64,000 nt of DNA from Chlamydoabsidia padenii (lineage: Eukaryota; Mucoromycota; Mucoromycetes; Mucorales; Cunninghamellaceae). The DNA lies in NCBI GenBank assembly GCA_025330725.1, contig JAIWND010000041.1:62001-126000 (forward strand), written 5' to 3'. A model generated the notes under the pieces. It ran no database searches. It saw only the letters and a program-made list of their open reading frames with translations, and had not been told where the DNA came from. The position numbers were made by a program, and so were the translations under genes. Position 1 is the stretch's first letter. Every line of letters starts with the position of its first letter. This document shows, one piece after another, positions 44,776 through 55,934 of this stretch.

Positions 44776-45176
44776 AATTAAAAGGTCCGTGTTGGTTACA
44801 TTTCTTACTTGTCCAAGAGTCAATGCGTTTTCAATTTCACGATTAAAAGTAAATATAGAGATATACATACTTGGCATTGTTGCAGATAAAAATGACAAAA
44901 AATGTAATGTGTTTATTTCATAGTCAGCTCATCATTCTCTTTGTGATCGATGATCATATAAAAAAGTCCTTCAAGAGAAAGAGAGAGAGAGAATGAGAGC
45001 AAGAAAGAAGGGGGGGGGGAAAGGTATAAACCGGCAGAGTGGTATTTTATTCACCGCTGTTCTGCATTGAGATCCTTTTGTAGATTGAACGTTAAGAAAC
45101 AATACTGTAGTAGTAGTCTGTCAAATAGCCCTAGGGCAATAAAAAATGCTTTTATTATAAAAATATGTTGTCTATA
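43858..45176. other. Intergenic stretch with A40 and A43 runs
   Basis: Poly-A tracts at 43969-44008 and 44732-44774, a CCA repeat near 44500-44525 and GA repeats near 44978-44993. No gene recognised. Confidence 0.45.
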
Positions 45177-46688
45177 CTATAAATTCAAGGAAGGTAAATC
45201 CTGCAACACTTCTGATAATCGTTCTAATAGTTCAGGAGATGGAGATGGAGAATCTTGTTCTTGTCGTTGAGAGAGTTCCATAAAGATCCTTAATGCCAAA
45301 GTATGTTCTTGTTGATTCAATAAAGCCGTAACGAGTGATTCCAAAGTATCCGAGTTTGGTCTTAAATAATAACTTTGCTGTTTTAATGATGTATAGAGTT
45401 GTTGTAATGACCGAGTCGAGAAAGAGTCCTTGTCCCTTGCTGTGAATGAGGCAAATAACCGATTGTAGATGGTGATATTGGGTCTCATTTTCAAATGGGT
45501 GAGCATTGTATCCAAAAGAATATGAATAGCATCGCCTTGTCGGTTTTGTCGTATTAAATAGTCGATATAGATTTGAAATGTGGTTACATCTGCTACTGGT
45601 GCTGCTGTCATTGTTTGACCTGTATGTTGCTGTTGCTGTTGTTCAAGTGCCTGTACCATTGAATGGAACATAGTGTCCGCTTTAGCTCGATATGATTCCC
45701 TACTATTAATACAATGCCTCATGTCATCATCGTCGTCATCACCATCGTCGTCACCATCATTATTGTTGTTGTTGTTGTAACTGTTGTTGTTGTAATTGTT
45801 ATTGTCCATGAGGGTATCACCATATCTTGTAAAATAAGTGTAATAGCAATCCAATAGCATATTCCAAGTTATTGTGTTGTGTAGAATCCCTGTTGGACCT
45901 CCACCACCCTTATTACTGTTGTTGTTATTTTCCAATCGAGCCAGCATATCCTCTACCCCTTGAATATCACCTGTGAACGCCATACAATGAAGTAGCGTGG
46001 TATAGGTAAATGTATCAGGATGTATCCCTTTGGCCAGCATGGCATGGTAAAGTCGTTGAGCAGTCAAAAGATCGTTTGCTTGAGAGGCAACGTGAATAAG
46101 GGTATTATAGGTGACTACACAAGGTTCGACAGAGGATTTCATGGTATTTAACCAGCCCAAAGCATCTGTCAAGTGTCGTGGTCGTGTTTCAGGTACAGTA
46201 GCGCCACCGAGCCAATAAATAATCATATTATAGTCTGACAACCGTAAAGGATGAGCCAGTTGTTGCATATCTTCAATGATGGCCAAGAGACGATGGAGAT
46301 TACGTTGGGTTTTGGCAGATCGGGCAGTGACCAAGACTAATTGTCGATAGTTCTGCCGAGTCAAACGGGTGTGTAGGTTGTTCTGGTAAATGGTGCTGTA
46401 TAAAGGCCATAGTTGATCAAGGTTTTGGGTAGCTAGTCCCCGGTAAAACTGAGACAATGCACGACTTGATGGGCACGGATCCAGTTGCTGCTGTTGTTGT
46501 TGTGAAGATGAAGGAGAAGAAGTGAATGTAGGCAAGTGAGCAGCATCTGCGATCATTGTTGTGGTTGTTGTTATTGATCGTTGTTGTTGTTGTAAAGAGT
46601 ATGATTTGAATATAGTCGTGCAGTGTCGAATAGGGGTTGTTTTCAATGATGCCTTGAGAAATAATCTTCTTAAGATACCATTTCCCAT
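45177..46688 (-). CDS. Pentatricopeptide-repeat (PPR) protein, probably mitochondrial
   Basis: Intronless 503-aa gene from ATG 46688. The N-terminus (MGNGILRRLFLKASLKTTPI) is basic and hydroxyl-rich without acids, like a mitochondrial targeting peptide, followed by Gln and Thr runs. PPR motifs are clear in the middle: PCVVTYNTLIHVASQANDLL, TAQRLYHAMLAKGIHPDTFT and YTTLLHCMAFTGDIQGVEDM, with a further NTITWNMLLDCYYTYF. They are interrupted by an Asn/Asp low-complexity insertion (about residues 295-325) and followed by weaker repeats such as RPNITIYNRLFASF. PPR proteins bind organellar RNA in a sequence-specific way to aid processing, stability or translation. The RNA target is unknown. Confidence 0.85.
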   Translation of the reverse strand: MGNGILRRLFLKASLKTTPIRHCTTIFKSYSLQQQQRSITTTTTMIADAAHLPTFTSSPSSSQQQQQQLDPCPSSRALSQFYRGLATQNLDQLWPLYSTIYQNNLHTRLTRQNYRQLVLVTARSAKTQRNLHRLLAIIEDMQQLAHPLRLSDYNMIIYWLGGATVPETRPRHLTDALGWLNTMKSSVEPCVVTYNTLIHVASQANDLLTAQRLYHAMLAKGIHPDTFTYTTLLHCMAFTGDIQGVEDMLARLENNNNSNKGGGGPTGILHNTITWNMLLDCYYTYFTRYGDTLMDNNNYNNNSYNNNNNNDGDDDGDDDDDDMRHCINSRESYRAKADTMFHSMVQALEQQQQQHTGQTMTAAPVADVTTFQIYIDYLIRQNRQGDAIHILLDTMLTHLKMRPNITIYNRLFASFTARDKDSFSTRSLQQLYTSLKQQSYYLRPNSDTLESLVTALLNQQEHTLALRIFMELSQRQEQDSPSPSPELLERLSEVLQDLPSLNL

Positions 46689-47039
46689 AGTGAACGATTA
46701 GGTGTATTGTATTATGCTGGGTAAAAATAAAAATAAAATAAAAATGTGAGGGAAAAACAAAATGGCGGAAGAGTTCCCCGTTAAATAATGTCCCCAGGTG
46801 GCTTCTGGTTGTCTTTTTTTCAAATTCCGTTTTGGAGAGAGCAAGGTGCATGGTCCCCCCCTTTTTTTTTTTCCTCGCAAGAAGACAGTCTTGCCACGGT
46901 TACTTGTTGCACATCTTGCCGCAGAGTTGTATCAAGATCGGTTTTATTGGGATATATATAACAATGGGGGAATGGATGAAACTACAAGTTTTATTAAAAT
47001 AAGTAAAATAAACAATAAAGTAAACGGTGTTTTAAAATA
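46689..47039. other. 5' flank of the PPR gene, no other gene seen
   Basis: AT-rich region with short homopolymers and no recognised element. Confidence 0.35.
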
Positions 47040-47298
47040 GTTTAAAAGAAGAAAGCAAACAGTCAGTCAGTACACGTGGACAGCCCGTTTTGTCTTTAGA
47101 AATGGTAAAACTTACCCAAAGCTGTTAAGTGTAGGACTGCGATAACGCCCCGGAAGAGTTAAACAAAGAAAAAGAAAAATCGGATGCAGTCCCGATGGAA
47201 CACCTATATTCATTAAAGTTTGATTTGAAATCGTTGAAGCCTCGGTAGAACACATACGGGACGTGGAAGAAGGATGGCGGAAAGAAGAGACACCTGGC

Positions 47299-47351
<53 letters not shown>

Positions 47352-47560
47352 TGAAGGAGAGGAAGGAGAACCAGGTAATTGAACAAATGATTTTTTTTTT
47401 TCGTAAAAAAAAAACTATTTATTGAGAGATGGAGAAAAGAAAAAGAAGGTGAAGAAATTCCAACCTTTTATAAAATACAGGAAGAGATAAATAGCAGGTG
47501 ATCAGTGCTGGGAAAATGGAAGAAGAATGAAAATTGATGGTGAACCAACCAATTCAATGG
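47040..47560. repeat. Dispersed repeat, copy 1 (with A50 run)
   Basis: Weakly related to 60030-60540. Shared pieces include AAACAGTCAGT at the start, TTTTGTCT-T-GAAATG in the middle, and GTGATCAGTGCTGGGAAAATG then GAAAATTGATGGTGAACCAA at the end. It contains an A50 run (47300-47349). No coding capacity; family unknown. Confidence 0.5.
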
Positions 47561-48074
47561 AGCAAACCCTTATCAATCAATGTGATAAACGATATAATCA
47601 CATGTATTTGAGTCAGTTTCACTATTCACAAACGATCAATTAATGCTGACCATCAATCAATACATGTAAAGAAGCCAGTTTGATATTTTGTTAGTGGTAG
47701 CATTGTCAGACACAAGAGTGACATTTACCTGATGGATGATAACAAGAGAATTGGTTATGATAAATGTTTACGATAAAAATGTGAGAAAAAAAAAAAAGAC
47801 GTACAAAGGATGAAATGAAGAGATCTGCATGTTCATTGATAAAAACCAACATATATAAAAATAGTAGTGTGAAACAAACGCAGTAAAAATTTTCCACATC
47901 TCAGTTCATGCATAAGCGACATGTGGAAAGTTTTTAACCTTTTCTGTAACTGACCATGTAAGCCTTTCCAACAAAGGGGGTTTTTACCTCTCTTATCCAT
48001 TATAGGGACTCCAACCGTCTCAATTACTTATAGCCTCATGAACACCATATTCAACATCCACGTACTATCTTCTC
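47561..48074. other. Intergenic stretch, nothing recognised
   Basis: AT-rich. GACTCCAACCGTCTCAAT near 48008 also occurs near 35734, which suggests shared repeat debris. Confidence 0.35.
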
Positions 48075-48439
48075 TTTTATCTATGACCCCATTATCAAGT
48101 CTCGCTTTAGAACTGTTATGACGGATCTACACTCAACTCGATTTGAATGATTGTCAAAATTGCATGTCGGTCTCCAAGGACTGGTATCAAGTATTCAAAC
48201 AAATCAAGTGCTCTTTTTTGACATTGGACAGTTCTGAATGGTAATGGTCCTTTATCGAAAAATACCATAGGGCGCCCATACCTCAAATTTGTCAACTGAC
48301 TATGGTTGGCTTTCCTCTTAATCTTGATGTAAACTTTGTGAACAACTATTGTAGACATTTGGTGACATTGACACTCGGATCTTTGACTCCTTGTTGTATT
48401 TACCAATCAAATAATGAATTAAAAGACATCCCTAGTTAA
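48075..48439 (+). pseudogene. F-box protein relic
   Basis: The + strand reads an F-box-like stretch with two in-frame stops: LALELL, stop, RIYTQLDLNDCQNCMSVSKD then WYQVFKQIKCSFLTLDSSEW, stop, and later YCRHLVTLTLGSLTP resembling a leucine-rich repeat. It resembles the N-terminus of F-box/LRR genes such as the one at 18032 but is clearly decayed and truncated. Confidence 0.5.
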
Positions 48440-48795
48440 GCATTCCCCATCAATTCTCCATCCAACCATCTCTAATCCAAATTATAGGCAAGGCTTCACC
48501 CAACCGTACCTGAATACCACAACCGGTCATGCACTCTTGTAGAATTGGCAGTTTTGTAGAATAGAGTATGTGTATGTAATAAAGACAAGTACGCTGAGAA
48601 TCCTTCATAATCTTTATTTATATGAAAAGGTATACGTAGAAGAAAAACAGTGTGTTAACAGGGGAAGAGAACTATTTATACATGCATGTGATTTTATGGG
48701 ACGAGTAGTAAAGACCAATTGCAATCATTATTTGATCATGAATCTTGGTTAGTGATATCTTGTGCCTCGATAACAGGTGTAAACCTGCCCATAAA
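48440..48795. other. Intergenic stretch, nothing recognised
   Basis: AT-rich region and probable 3' UTR of the C2H2 gene. Confidence 0.35.
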
Positions 48796-49226
48796 TTACG
48801 AGTAGCTATCCGATTCTTCCACGTCTTCATCTGATGCATTTGTATCAAGAAGCTCGAGTTCATCTTCACTGCTTGTTTCACTGCTTGTTTCAGTGGGATT
48901 AAAGAATACATAAATTCCAGGAGTGTCGGGGTTAGATTCAAATCCCGACGTAGGTGAGCTGACAAGCCGAGGATCGACAGGTGAAGTATGCTATAAAAAC
49001 AATCCAATATACATGTAGTTATAATATAATAAATTTTTGCTTTGCTTACTCTGGTTATACCATGTACATTTTCCATATGATTTGTGAGATGGTAATTGTC
49101 ACTCGCAATGAGCTCACAACTCGCGCACTACAAGATCTTCTGTCTTTTTCTTTTTAAAGTCTTGGCGTAAACCTTAAAGTCCAGCCTTTGTTTGTTTTTG
49201 CTTTTCCGCTTCTGTTGAGATGACAT
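48796..49226 (-). CDS. Small C2H2 zinc-finger protein with acidic tail
   Basis: Three exons on the minus strand: 49226-49173, 49127-49050 and 48990-48796, giving 108 aa. The N-terminus is basic (MSSQQKRKSKNKQRLDFK). Exon 2 supplies a finger: CASCELIASDNYHLTNHMEN followed by VH, fitting C-x2-C-x12-H-x4-H. Exon 3 is acidic and Ser-rich, ending SSEDELELLDTNASDEDVEE then SDSYS and stop. Introns are 45 and 59 nt, the first with a weak GTTTAC donor. The phase matches and a perfect finger spacing appears only after splicing, which supports the model. It could be a small DNA-binding regulator or a captured transposon-derived finger. No family is recognised. Confidence 0.6.
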
Positions 49227-50763
49227 CGTTACAAGCAAGTCGGCGAAGTGATGAGATGAATGGACGTTACGATAGTAAAGAAAACGAAAAGCCACCCCTG
49301 TGGGTCGAATACTCAAAATTTTCAAACGCCGAAAATTAAATATTTAAAGGGGTTGTTTCTTCTTCTATTCACTCCTTGGAACTTTCAGGTAAAAACCACA
49401 ATAAACTGTAAACACTTTAACTTATTCTCATCACAACTATGTTTTATTATCTTTAGCTACAGCATTAGACCGGACGGTAAATCTCCATGATGCTCTCTTC
49501 TCGTCCATAAAACAGCCTGGTAAAGATAAAACCGATTCATCTTTGATATGATATTTAATACTACAATCTTCTACTAGTTTCTGCTACACCCTCTGGTCCA
49601 CTGGTAAGCCTTCTAGATGCTTTCTCTTCACATAAACACTATTCTAACTTTTTTTTTTATAAAGTTCGATAGGTATCATGTCAAGACAAACTCGCCGCTA
49701 CCGGACTGGTAAGAATTGCGTTGATGTTGGTCCTTGCTCCATACTGGGACTTCTTCATGATGGTATAGTATAGTATAGTATAGTATAGTATAGTATAGTT
49801 AAATTGTAGCGTTATATCCATATCATTAAAAATAAAAACCGACATTTATTATTATAATTATTATTATTAATGGTGTAGGGGAATGAATAGTGGAGTGGAT
49901 ACAGGAAGACGCGGTCTACATTTGTCACCTGAAATAACGTTCAAGCGGCGCATTACAGATGATGTTAAACTCAATATAGTAATCCTTAAATCCGTGACTA
50001 AAACCCCCAAAATCCCTAGGTGTGAAATTTAAAAAAAATTCAGAACTGCGCAAGCTCAATAGTGACGAGTTTTCCACCGGTCACAAAAACCACTGTACGT
50101 ACCTCCAAAAAAACTATAAAAGGTCAAGTTATTTTCCTAATTTTAATTTTCTTTATACTTACCTGGGCCGGGTAACTGGTGATCATGAAGGCTGGTTATC
50201 CAGCTGATCCTATATTTCATTGCACAGCGAGGATGGGGTTGGCTGCGAACACTTTCGGGTGTATCGAGGTCGCAATTTTTGTTTGAGGGAAATAAGCGGT
50301 TCGCTGCTTGTTTCCCTGCTTTTTTTTTCAAAGAAATAAGAAATGAAAAATGTAAAACTAACCATGTGAGAGGGAACCCCATTTATGAATGCAATATTCA
50401 TCAGTAAGCCACATCGGCACTCAAAAGTCTTTTGGCCCGCAACGGCAGTCTTGTAGATGGAAATTCTTTTTATTTTACAGTCACGGAAAACCTTCAAGAT
50501 AAAAAGGACTGAAAGAAATGTTCTCCCCCTTTCTTTTTGTTAAGGCTCTTTCGAAGCTTCTTGAGTAAAATCATCACATGTCTTTCGAAGTCAAAAAGAA
50601 GCCAAGATCCTCCTCTTAAACTAAATATGAAAATGAAAATGAAAAATCAATAAAAAGTGATAGCGAATCCATTTATAGTAGGGACACGTGAGTCAGCTCT
50701 TTGGCATGACTTTTTTTTAATGGGGAGGGGTGCTTTTCTTCTTCTTCTTTTTCTCCGTGATAA
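49227..50763. other. Region with short exon-like pieces and a TATAG array, unassigned
   Basis: Several AG...GT-bounded short segments occur at 49377-49720. A TATAG pentanucleotide array is at 49764-49799. Open minus-strand frames at 50143-50497 contain FECRCGLLMNIAFINGVP but no recognised domain. No gene can be supported. Confidence 0.35.
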
Positions 50764-52564
50764 ATGAAGTATTTTAAACCTTGCCATGTCTCACCTTCCT
50801 CTTATCGACCGGAGTTATCTTCGAAAGAATCACTGATTCTTCAACAAGGAAATACTGGTCTCTACGAAGGGTAACAATTGAAATCTTTTATACTCGTCAT
50901 CAAAGAACTCACCTTTATTCTCTACACTATAGAAAAGCAAAACTGGAGGGATATCAAGATGGTGTACTTTATTTAACTAGTCACCGTATTATCTATGTCG
51001 ATAATCAACGTGCTGTAGATCACTCTGTTGATATTCCGCTCAAGGCCATCATCGACATTGACCAGTATGTAAGTAATTAACTGATGAAAAGACTATATAT
51101 AAACTGACTCTTTTTGTTGATGATGTTAGAGCGGGTTTCTTCGGTCCTCACCCAAACTCATTTTATACGTTAGCTCTGCGTTGCTCCAAGATACAACACC
51201 ACCGGCGGTTTCGAATTCTGATTCTCTTTCAGTACAGGTGGCGAAAACGATGCAATTAGCGGCAACCGTGGGTATTTGGACTTGTACCATCTGCTCTCAT
51301 GACAATACATTATTGACCGACAAGTGTGATTTATGTGGTGTCCGAACTGTAAATCCTCCCACCTTGAATGGCAACCATCAGGTTACCATAACGACAGCAA
51401 CAACAGCATCGCCACCCACTCCAGGCACCTGTCCAACTTGTACATTTATCAATCATCCTAGCATGATTCAATGTGAAATGTGTGATACACCGCTTGATCG
51501 ATCAACAACGACAACAAATTCAATGCAACAATCATCACCAATAACATTTTCTTCACCTATCTCGATATCACCTCCTTCTTCACTTTCTGCAACTAATCAA
51601 CATTCGATCCAATTATCCTTTCGAAAAGGTGGCTCAACTCACTTTTTGACCAAATTAAATACGGCGCTTTCCAATAAAGCATGGATTCAGTCTCCTCCTC
51701 CTACAATCACACCTCATGTAGAACAACAACAACAACAGAGAAAGGGGATGGGACTACAAGGGATTCAACAAAGAATGGAACAGGTATCGACAGAAACTAA
51801 TGAAACCATGACTGATGCATTCCAAGATCTAGATCGATTGATTGCCAAGGCAAATGATATGGTCAAGTTGGCAGAAAATATCTCGGCAAAGATGAATAAA
51901 AGTGATCCGAATGATCCAGATATATCAACCTTACGCGGTTATATGGTTGATCTAGGTATATCTAATCCTGTCACAAAGTAAAAACACTGCGAAAAAAAGG
52001 GGGAGGGGACAAAACAGACCAACTAACGACACTTTTTTTTTAGGGGTACGGCAGGCTCAATCTATCATCAAGAATTAAGTCGAGAACTAGCAGAATTCCT
52101 CGACAAATTTTATACCAACAAAGAAAACGATCTCAAACCCTTGACAGATATTTATTGTATATTTAATCGTGCTCGTGGTGTGGCTCTGATATCACCTGAA
52201 GATCTTTACAAGGCATGTCAACAGTTCGAAATCCTCAATTTACCTTATCGACTTCGTCCTTTTAATGGATTATTGGTGGTCCAATCCATTTCGATGAATG
52301 ACGAACTGGTCTCTAAAAAGATTTTGGATCTTGTAAAGTCTCACGACGGACATTTGACAGCACTTGAATTGGCTCATATTGAACAATGGGCTTTGACAGT
52401 AGCATTGGAACAATTAAAGGTAAACAAGTAACATAATAATTGTCATAGCTTGGTAGATTAATTTTTTGTCTCTCTCAAAATAGATGACTGAACAAAAAGG
52501 CCTTTTGTGTCGTGATGAAGGGCCTGGTGGATTAGTGTTTTATGAAAACTTGTTTATTACATAA
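50764..52564 (+). CDS. VPS36: ESCRT-II subunit VPS36 with two NZF zinc fingers
   Basis: Five exons: 50764-50870, 50933-51068, 51130-51977, 52044-52419 and 52484-52564, giving 515 aa. The N-terminal GLUE domain reads ESLILQQGNTGLYEGKAKLE, GYQDGVLYLTSHRIIYVD and continues past SGFLRSSPKLILYVSSALL. Inserted in it are two NZF (RanBP2-type) fingers: GIWTCTICSHDNTLLTDKCD (about residue 129) and TCPTCTFINHPSMIQCEMCD (about 178). The C-terminal EAP30 winged-helix part includes GTAGSIYHQELSRELAEFLD and ends CRDEGPGGLVFYENLFIT. VPS36 binds phosphoinositides and ubiquitin and forms ESCRT-II with VPS22 and VPS25 for sorting into multivesicular endosomes. Two NZF inserts as in yeast is notable. The start ATG 50764 is the only one in phase. 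Confidence 0.95.
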
Positions 52565-53334
52565 TCGTTATTAATAAAGTGTATTATTTTACCCTTCTTG
52601 TCTTTGTCTTTGCCTTTGATATTTTTTATGGAATGTTGGAAGATATATACCATCGATAAATGTCTATGGATAAGACGCCAAAAAGCTCCACTCGGAGAGG
52701 TCCCACCGAGAAAGTTGGGTGTTTCAAAGCCCAATCATGTCCTGGGAGAGTGAGGGTGGTGTTTTACTTTCAGACCCCGTTCTGCATGAATCTCCCAATC
52801 CAGCAAACCAAGTGTCGTTGCTAGGGGTAGTCTTGGAGAGGACCAATTTCCGTTTGAAATGGAGGTATGTACAAGAAGAAAATTTTATTTCAAATGAAAA
52901 AATAATAAAAATATATAACTATTGTTTTTTAACAATATTAGCCTTTTAATAAGATAATTGAAGACCAAAATGATCCAGTACAGGAGTTATAATTGATTCG
53001 AAAACATGTGTCGTTTCCGCCTTGAATGAGTTGGGTTGTTGTTGTTGAAGAGCAAAGCCAAATGTCTTCCTTGTCACCAGGTTGAGAAGATCGGTTAAGA
53101 AGCAAAATCAAGTGACCCGTAATAGTGATTTCCTAATTCAAATCATGGAGTGGTTCAGGTACTTGATGTAAGCAAAACCACGCATAATTAATTTGATTGT
53201 TGAAGTGTTGGTGCATATCGTACCAAGAAGCCAATGGCTTTTTGGAAATTGTTGACATGTAGTTCACTATAGTTGACTTTTGCTGTCGCCGTCTAAGGAT
53301 TTCTGATGGTCTTGGTTATCAGAGATGATGCTGG
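52565..53334. other. Intergenic stretch, unassigned repeat debris
   Basis: No gene recognised. 52680-52860 is partly open on both strands without a domain. It leads into the DIRS-like element. Confidence 0.35.
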
Positions 53335-53501
53335 AGCGAAGACGAAGATATGGTCAAGGCCTTTCAAGCCGCGCTTTTATTTTCCTATTTAATTTAACTT
53401 TTTTCCATAAACCCCCTTTCTTCCCTTACATCCTTTTAAGCCTAGGGTTCTTGAAGGAATCCGGGAGGGTGAACAAAATCTATTTTTAATTATGGAAAGG
53501 C

Positions 53502-54505
53502 TTAACCACATCTTCGTCTTCGCTCCAGCATCATCTCTGTTGTGTTCGTACCTACCACAACAGTCGATGCTTTCGCTCCGACCGAGATGTGGTTTCTTCT
53601 CCGAGGCTTCAAGAACACTTTCGTCATGATATCACTCGCCTTTACTAGTTGATTATTGGGTTTAAGATAATACCGTTCAAATGTATCTGAAGAGAGCGCC
53701 CAGTTTGCGTGAAGTTTGATGGAGTTGACATCGATACCCTGTTGAAATGTTGCTGTGCTGCTGGCGGACCGAATAGAGTGTGCCGTGAAACCCTGCTTGA
53801 TACCTGCTACCTTCATGATGCTTGTCAATCTTTGTGCCACAGTCTTTGGAGCTATTGAACCAGGAGACTTGGTGTCATGGTTGAGATAAGTTAGCAGTAA
53901 CGAATGATTTTCACCCAAGACAGATCGGTACTTTTGAGTACGGGCCAGAAACACCGCCAATGTCACTAAAGGACAGTGATTTGCATGATTTAATAAGGGC
54001 GCCAAAAAAATCTTCTTCCAATCCGCTTCTTTGGTTCCCGTACCACCAAAGTAGCTCCCACAATGATCCGCCGATCATGTTCATCTTGTATCCATTGGAC
54101 GTCCCGCCATTGAAGTCTACCAATATCGGACCGAGGTCGCCACATCGTTGCCACACAGAGAAGCACCACCACCTTATCTTGTAATTTAGTAAGAGAAAGA
54201 TTTTCGGTCGGTCCCCAAGATTCCACATGGTTAAGTAGCACCATCACATCCCACGTTCCATCTTGACTAGTAGGTAAAGCTTGAGGTAGCCGGCGGTGAG
54301 CTTGGAACAAGTACTTAATCATTGGATGTTTCCCCATAGGAAACTTATTGGGGTGGATTACATTGAAAACCGACAAGAGACCAGACCGACTGCCCCGAAG
54401 AGAGCTGACTTCCAAGTGTTGTTGTGTTGATAGCCATGAAACAACCTTGGTCGGATCATGCCTCAACGGATGGACCTGAGGAACCTGCATGAGACACCAC
54501 TTCAC
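53502..54505 (-). pseudogene. DIRS tyrosine recombinase, frameshifted
   Basis: The N-terminal part (54505-53990) contains VVVLLCVATMWRPRSDIGRL, with the first catalytic arginine of tyrosine recombinases. After a frame change near 54010-54050 the rest (54005-53502) has FTAHSIRSASSTATF (H-x-x-R), KLHANWALSSDTFERYY with the H/W and the nucleophile tyrosine. The R-H-R-Y set is thus present but in two frames. In DIRS elements this enzyme integrates a circular DNA intermediate. Confidence 0.75.
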
Positions 54506-54582
54506 CCAAGATCGTCATTGCAGATCATAAGAATCCGAGGTAGATTGACGGACAATTTTTGTCATCAAGCCCGTGGCCTCTG

Positions 54583-55755
54583 TTAACATACCCGCTGCTT
54601 CATAGTACTTCCTGATAACATCCAGGCGGCCAAATGCTCGTGCTTGGAGAGGTGTAATTTCAATGGAGGACCCAGAGCCTGTGTCACCAGTTGAGGCCAC
54701 CAAAATTGGGTCGGCCAAAGAGGAGATATCACCAATCTCTCTTGACCTTGTCTTGACGAAGTTTCTGAATGGCTTGAGGTAGTAACTTCCAAGGAGGGTA
54801 CAGATAAAGCCCCGTCTGTGGCCAGGTCTGTCGGGATGCATCTGTCGCCTGAGCTTCTGGATCCGGGCGGTAGCTCTAAAACACCGGTAGCTTGTTGTTC
54901 AACCTGGTCACAAATCCATCGATCTTGGGGCGAAATCTCCAATTCTGGCAGATGAAACGGAATCAATTCTTGCTCCAGTAGTCGGCATAATGATGAAGTC
55001 GGCCTCCCGGAACGTTGAGTGTTGGTGGCACCTCGACCGGCTCCTCGGTATGATCCTCGACCTCGTTGTTGGTTACCAAATCCAGCTCCATTTCCATTGG
55101 CTAGTTTATTGACAGATGAACCTTGTTTGAGTAGTTGTCGGTTGAATCGTTCAGTATGGATTCGTTTGTCTTGGTTGGGTGAAAACATGAAGTCCTTGCC
55201 CTCATCTTCGGCTTCATCGAAGGATTGGAGAGCTGGTGGGAGATCAATTGCTTTGATGACAGATTCCTTGGCGTCCTGGTCCATTGCCTTCCCGGTTATA
55301 AAACTGAAGATCGCAAGCTGGCGGCACTTCTCCATGGTCTGCTGTAGAGCGTCGTTAGAAGATCCTTCTGTTTGATTGTCAAGGATGGTGTAAATGTCCT
55401 CATAGATCTCGGTGGCTGCTCTACCTGCTGCTCGAAGTCGGGCTGCATCTCGGGAGATCTGATTGGTGAAGGTGATGCCGTCAACCTGATGTCATTTGAT
55501 GTCCTTGGTGAATGACTTGTTGATATTTCCCGGTCGGGTCCATCTGTCTCCGTCATAGTCGATGAGATCCCTTGGGAATCTGGATAAGAAATGGTGAAGT
55601 TCTTTTTTCGAAGATCCCTCCAGGTCCTGCAAGATGTCAGATGGAAGTGTTGCCTTGTTGGAAGATCGTTGACCGGTCTTCAGTTGTTTCGCCAATGTAA
55701 GAAGTTCCAGGATGTCGTCTTGGGAGAGTTGTTGTAATTCATCCATAAAAAGCAA
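54583..55755 (-). pseudogene. DIRS gag-like region fused to polymerase remnant, frameshifted
   Basis: Minus-strand frames from about 55744 (MDELQQLSQDDILELLTLAK) through 55556 and 55335 (MEKCRQLAIFSFITGKAMDQ) to a Gly/Arg-rich RNA-binding-like stretch (NQQRGRGSYRGAGRGATNT). This resembles the first ORF of DIRS elements. Frame changes lie near 55495 and 55320. The segment then joins directly to the last part of the RT/RNase H region, showing the internal deletion. Confidence 0.55.
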
Positions 55756-55934
55756 ATGCTAAAACACAATATAATACCACGATGCGCGGCTTAAAAGGAT
55801 ATAAGGGAAGAAAGGGAAAATAAAAGTGCGGCTTGAAAGGCCTTAACCACATCTGAGTCGGAGCGAAAGCATCGACTGTTGTGGTAGGTACGAACCACAA
55901 CAATGTCTCTCCTTTATGTACCAACACCCCAAGC

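Larger units (their letters stand above)
53335..55905 (-). mobile_element. DIRS-like (tyrosine recombinase) retroelement, internally deleted
   Basis: A minus-strand element with a gag-like part and a tyrosine recombinase but no intact reverse transcriptase. The flanks are inverted repeats: CGTACCTACCACAACAGTCG at 53551 is the inverse of a block at about 55870-55900, and AAGGCCTTTCAAGCCGC at 53356 is the inverse of a block at about 55825-55845. Split inverted and internal complementary repeats and absence of long direct LTRs fit DIRS elements. Only the extreme end of the RT/RNase H region remains (about 54640-54830, LYPPWKLLPQ in one frame and WPTQFWWPQL in another), so most of the polymerase is deleted. 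Confidence 0.7.

Noticed and set aside
54093..55375. Plus-strand frames opposite the DIRS-like element
   Set aside because: The minus strand carries recognisable gag and recombinase motifs; the plus frames have none.
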